Below are positions 62,474-64,000 of a DNA stretch of 64,000 nucleotides, one piece after another. Numbering within the stretch: position 1 is the first letter of the stretch; the number at the start of each line of letters is the position of its first letter. Location of the stretch: positions 1 through 64,000 of the forward strand of contig JAMOLT010000055.1 in assembly GCA_027068915.1 (NCBI GenBank), given 5' to 3'. The stretch is from Sedimenticola sp. (lineage in GTDB: Bacteria; Pseudomonadota; Gammaproteobacteria; Chromatiales; Chromatiaceae). Below the pieces are notes generated by a model. It saw only the letters and a list, made by a program, of their open reading frames with translations. It searched no databases and was not told the DNA's origin. Both the position numbers and the translations under genes were made by a program.

Positions 62474-62641
62474 TTAACAGGATGTTGAAAAAAGCCTTCG
62501 TGGCTTTTTTCAACTTGGAAAGACAAAAACGTGATTTTGTCTTTCCTCCATTTTCAATGACTTATTTTCATTGAAAATGGCCGCACGTCCTTGTGCGGCG
62601 TACAGGTTGTTGAAAAACGATGTTTTTCAACAACCTGTTAA
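62474..62641. repeat. five-hairpin element, copy 2
   Basis: TTAACAGGATGTTGAAAAA...TTTTTCAACAACCTGTTAA terminal inverted repeats and five stem-loops. Confidence 0.92.
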
Positions 62642-62669
62642 GTTGAGCCACCATGAATAAGGCAGGAAA

Positions 62670-63863
62670 ATGAATTCACATAAACACTGGCTGTTGCCGG
62701 AAGGCATAGACGAACTGTTGCCGGCCCAGGCAATGCAGCTGGAGGCCTTGCGGCGGCATTTGCTGGATCAGTTCTCCACCTGGGGTTACGAACTGGTGAT
62801 CACGCCTTTTATCGAGTATCTGGATTCCCTGTTGACCGGCGCTGGCAAGGATCTGGAGCGTCAGACGTTCAAGATGACCGATCAGATCAGTGGCCGACTG
62901 CTGGGCATTCGCGCCGACATCACTCCCCAGGCAGCCCGCATCGACGCACATCAGCTGTGCTGCGAAGAACCCAATCGCCTGTGTTATATCGGCAGCGTGT
63001 TTCGCACCCGTGGGGACGGATTTTCCGCCAGCCGCAGCCCGCTGCAGATCGGTGCGGAGCTGTACGGCCATGCCGGGGTGGAAAGCGATGTCGAAATCCT
63101 CTGCCTGATGATGGAAACCCTGAAAAGTGCCGGGGTGGAAAATGTCTTTTTGGATCTGGGGCATGTGGGGGTGTTCCGCGGCCTTTCCCGTCAAGCGGAG
63201 CTGGAGCCGGCCCAGGAGAAAGCCCTGTTTGCCGCACTGCAGCGCAAGGCGGTACCGGAAATCCGTGCGCTGGGGGCAGATTTTGATCTCGAGCCGCAAC
63301 TGGCGCAGATGTTCGTCCAACTGGCGGGATTGAACGGCAAGGCGGAAGTGCTGCAACAGGCCAGAGAGCAGCTGGCGGCTGCCAGCGATGAAGTACAGGC
63401 CGCCATTGACGCGGTGGAGCAGACAGGACAACTGTTGCAAAACCACCTGCCTGACTTGCCGGTGCATTATGATTTGGCGGAACTACGTGCCTACCAGTAT
63501 CAAACCGGCCTGGTGTTTGCGGCCTTCGTTCCAGGCTCGGGCAAGGAAATCGCCCGGGGTGGCCGTTATGACCGTATCGGTGAAAAATTCGGTCGCGCCA
63601 GACCCGCTACCGGCTTCAGCGCAGACCTCAAAACCCTGATGCGGTTCGGCCAAATGCCCCGACCTGCAGCTCCTGAAAAGATCTACGCGCCCTGGCAGCC
63701 AGATGCCGGGCTAGACCAAATCATCCGGGAATTGCGTAATCGGGGAAAGACTGTATTGCAGGAACTGCCGGGGCAGGCGGGTGATGCACACAGCATGGGT
63801 TGCAGCCATGTACTGGTGCGCGAGGGCGGGAGCTGGAAGGTACAGCTGCTGGCGGAACAGTAA
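62670..63863 (+). CDS. hisZ: ATP phosphoribosyltransferase regulatory subunit
   Basis: HisRS-like; [41 protein letters not shown]. Confidence 0.95.
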   Translation: MNSHKHWLLPEGIDELLPAQAMQLEALRRHLLDQFSTWGYELVITPFIEYLDSLLTGAGKDLERQTFKMTDQISGRLLGIRADITPQAARIDAHQLCCEEPNRLCYIGSVFRTRGDGFSASRSPLQIGAELYGHAGVESDVEILCLMMETLKSAGVENVFLDLGHVGVFRGLSRQAELEPAQEKALFAALQRKAVPEIRALGADFDLEPQLAQMFVQLAGLNGKAEVLQQAREQLAAASDEVQAAIDAVEQTGQLLQNHLPDLPVHYDLAELRAYQYQTGLVFAAFVPGSGKEIARGGRYDRIGEKFGRARPATGFSADLKTLMRFGQMPRPAAPEKIYAPWQPDAGLDQIIRELRNRGKTVLQELPGQAGDAHSMGCSHVLVREGGSWKVQLLAEQ

Positions 63864-63925
63864 ATCTGGATTATCAATGCCGGGCTGCATGCGCCGGTGC
63901 GAACAAACATAGCGAGAAGAGTCAG

Positions 63926-64000
63926 ATGGGCAAGAACGTAGTAGTCATTGGCACCCAATGGGGCGATGAAGGCAAGGGCAAGATCGTGGATCTGCTGACG
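63926..64000 (+). CDS. purA: adenylosuccinate synthetase, N-terminus (truncated by window)
   Basis: [25 protein letters not shown]. Confidence 0.96.
   Translation, partial: MGKNVVVIGTQWGDEGKGKIVDLLT

Overview
This 64-kb window looks like chromosomal DNA of a gammaproteobacterium. It is probably a sulfide oxidiser, because it carries flavocytochrome c sulfide dehydrogenase genes (fccAB). Most of it is conserved core clusters: an RND efflux pair; psp stress genes with divergent pspF; rpmG-rpmB; radC/coaBC/algC/argB/slmA; sucCD; xerD-dsbC-PP2C/mutS; hisC-tyrA-aroA-cmk-rpsA-ihfB; phoH/bcp/gcvR/dapA/bamC/MBL; queG/nnr/tsaE/amidase; mutL-miaA-hfq-hflX-hflKC-hisZ-purA. Accessory DNA lies at 1-2200 (IS fragments, an attC-like site, a cassette-like ORF, a toxin-first PIN/Phd module), 9850-11150 (an orphan gene and a large GC-rich hairpin), 32100-34300 (decaying Rhs tip plus AT-rich membrane ORFs) and 52800-53550 (palindromic repeats). 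The strongest unexplained signal is a ~168-bp dispersed element made of five consecutive hairpins with terminal inverted repeats. It has two full copies (53357-53525 and 62474-62641) that differ by pairing-preserving changes, and each ends exactly 28 bp before a start codon. Shorter end-derived fragments lie at 11164-11192, 29425-29443 and 44496-44517. I found no CRISPR array, rRNA or tRNA. I did not find a clearly novel multi-gene system. All calls come from reading the sequence and supplied ORFs; no searches were run.
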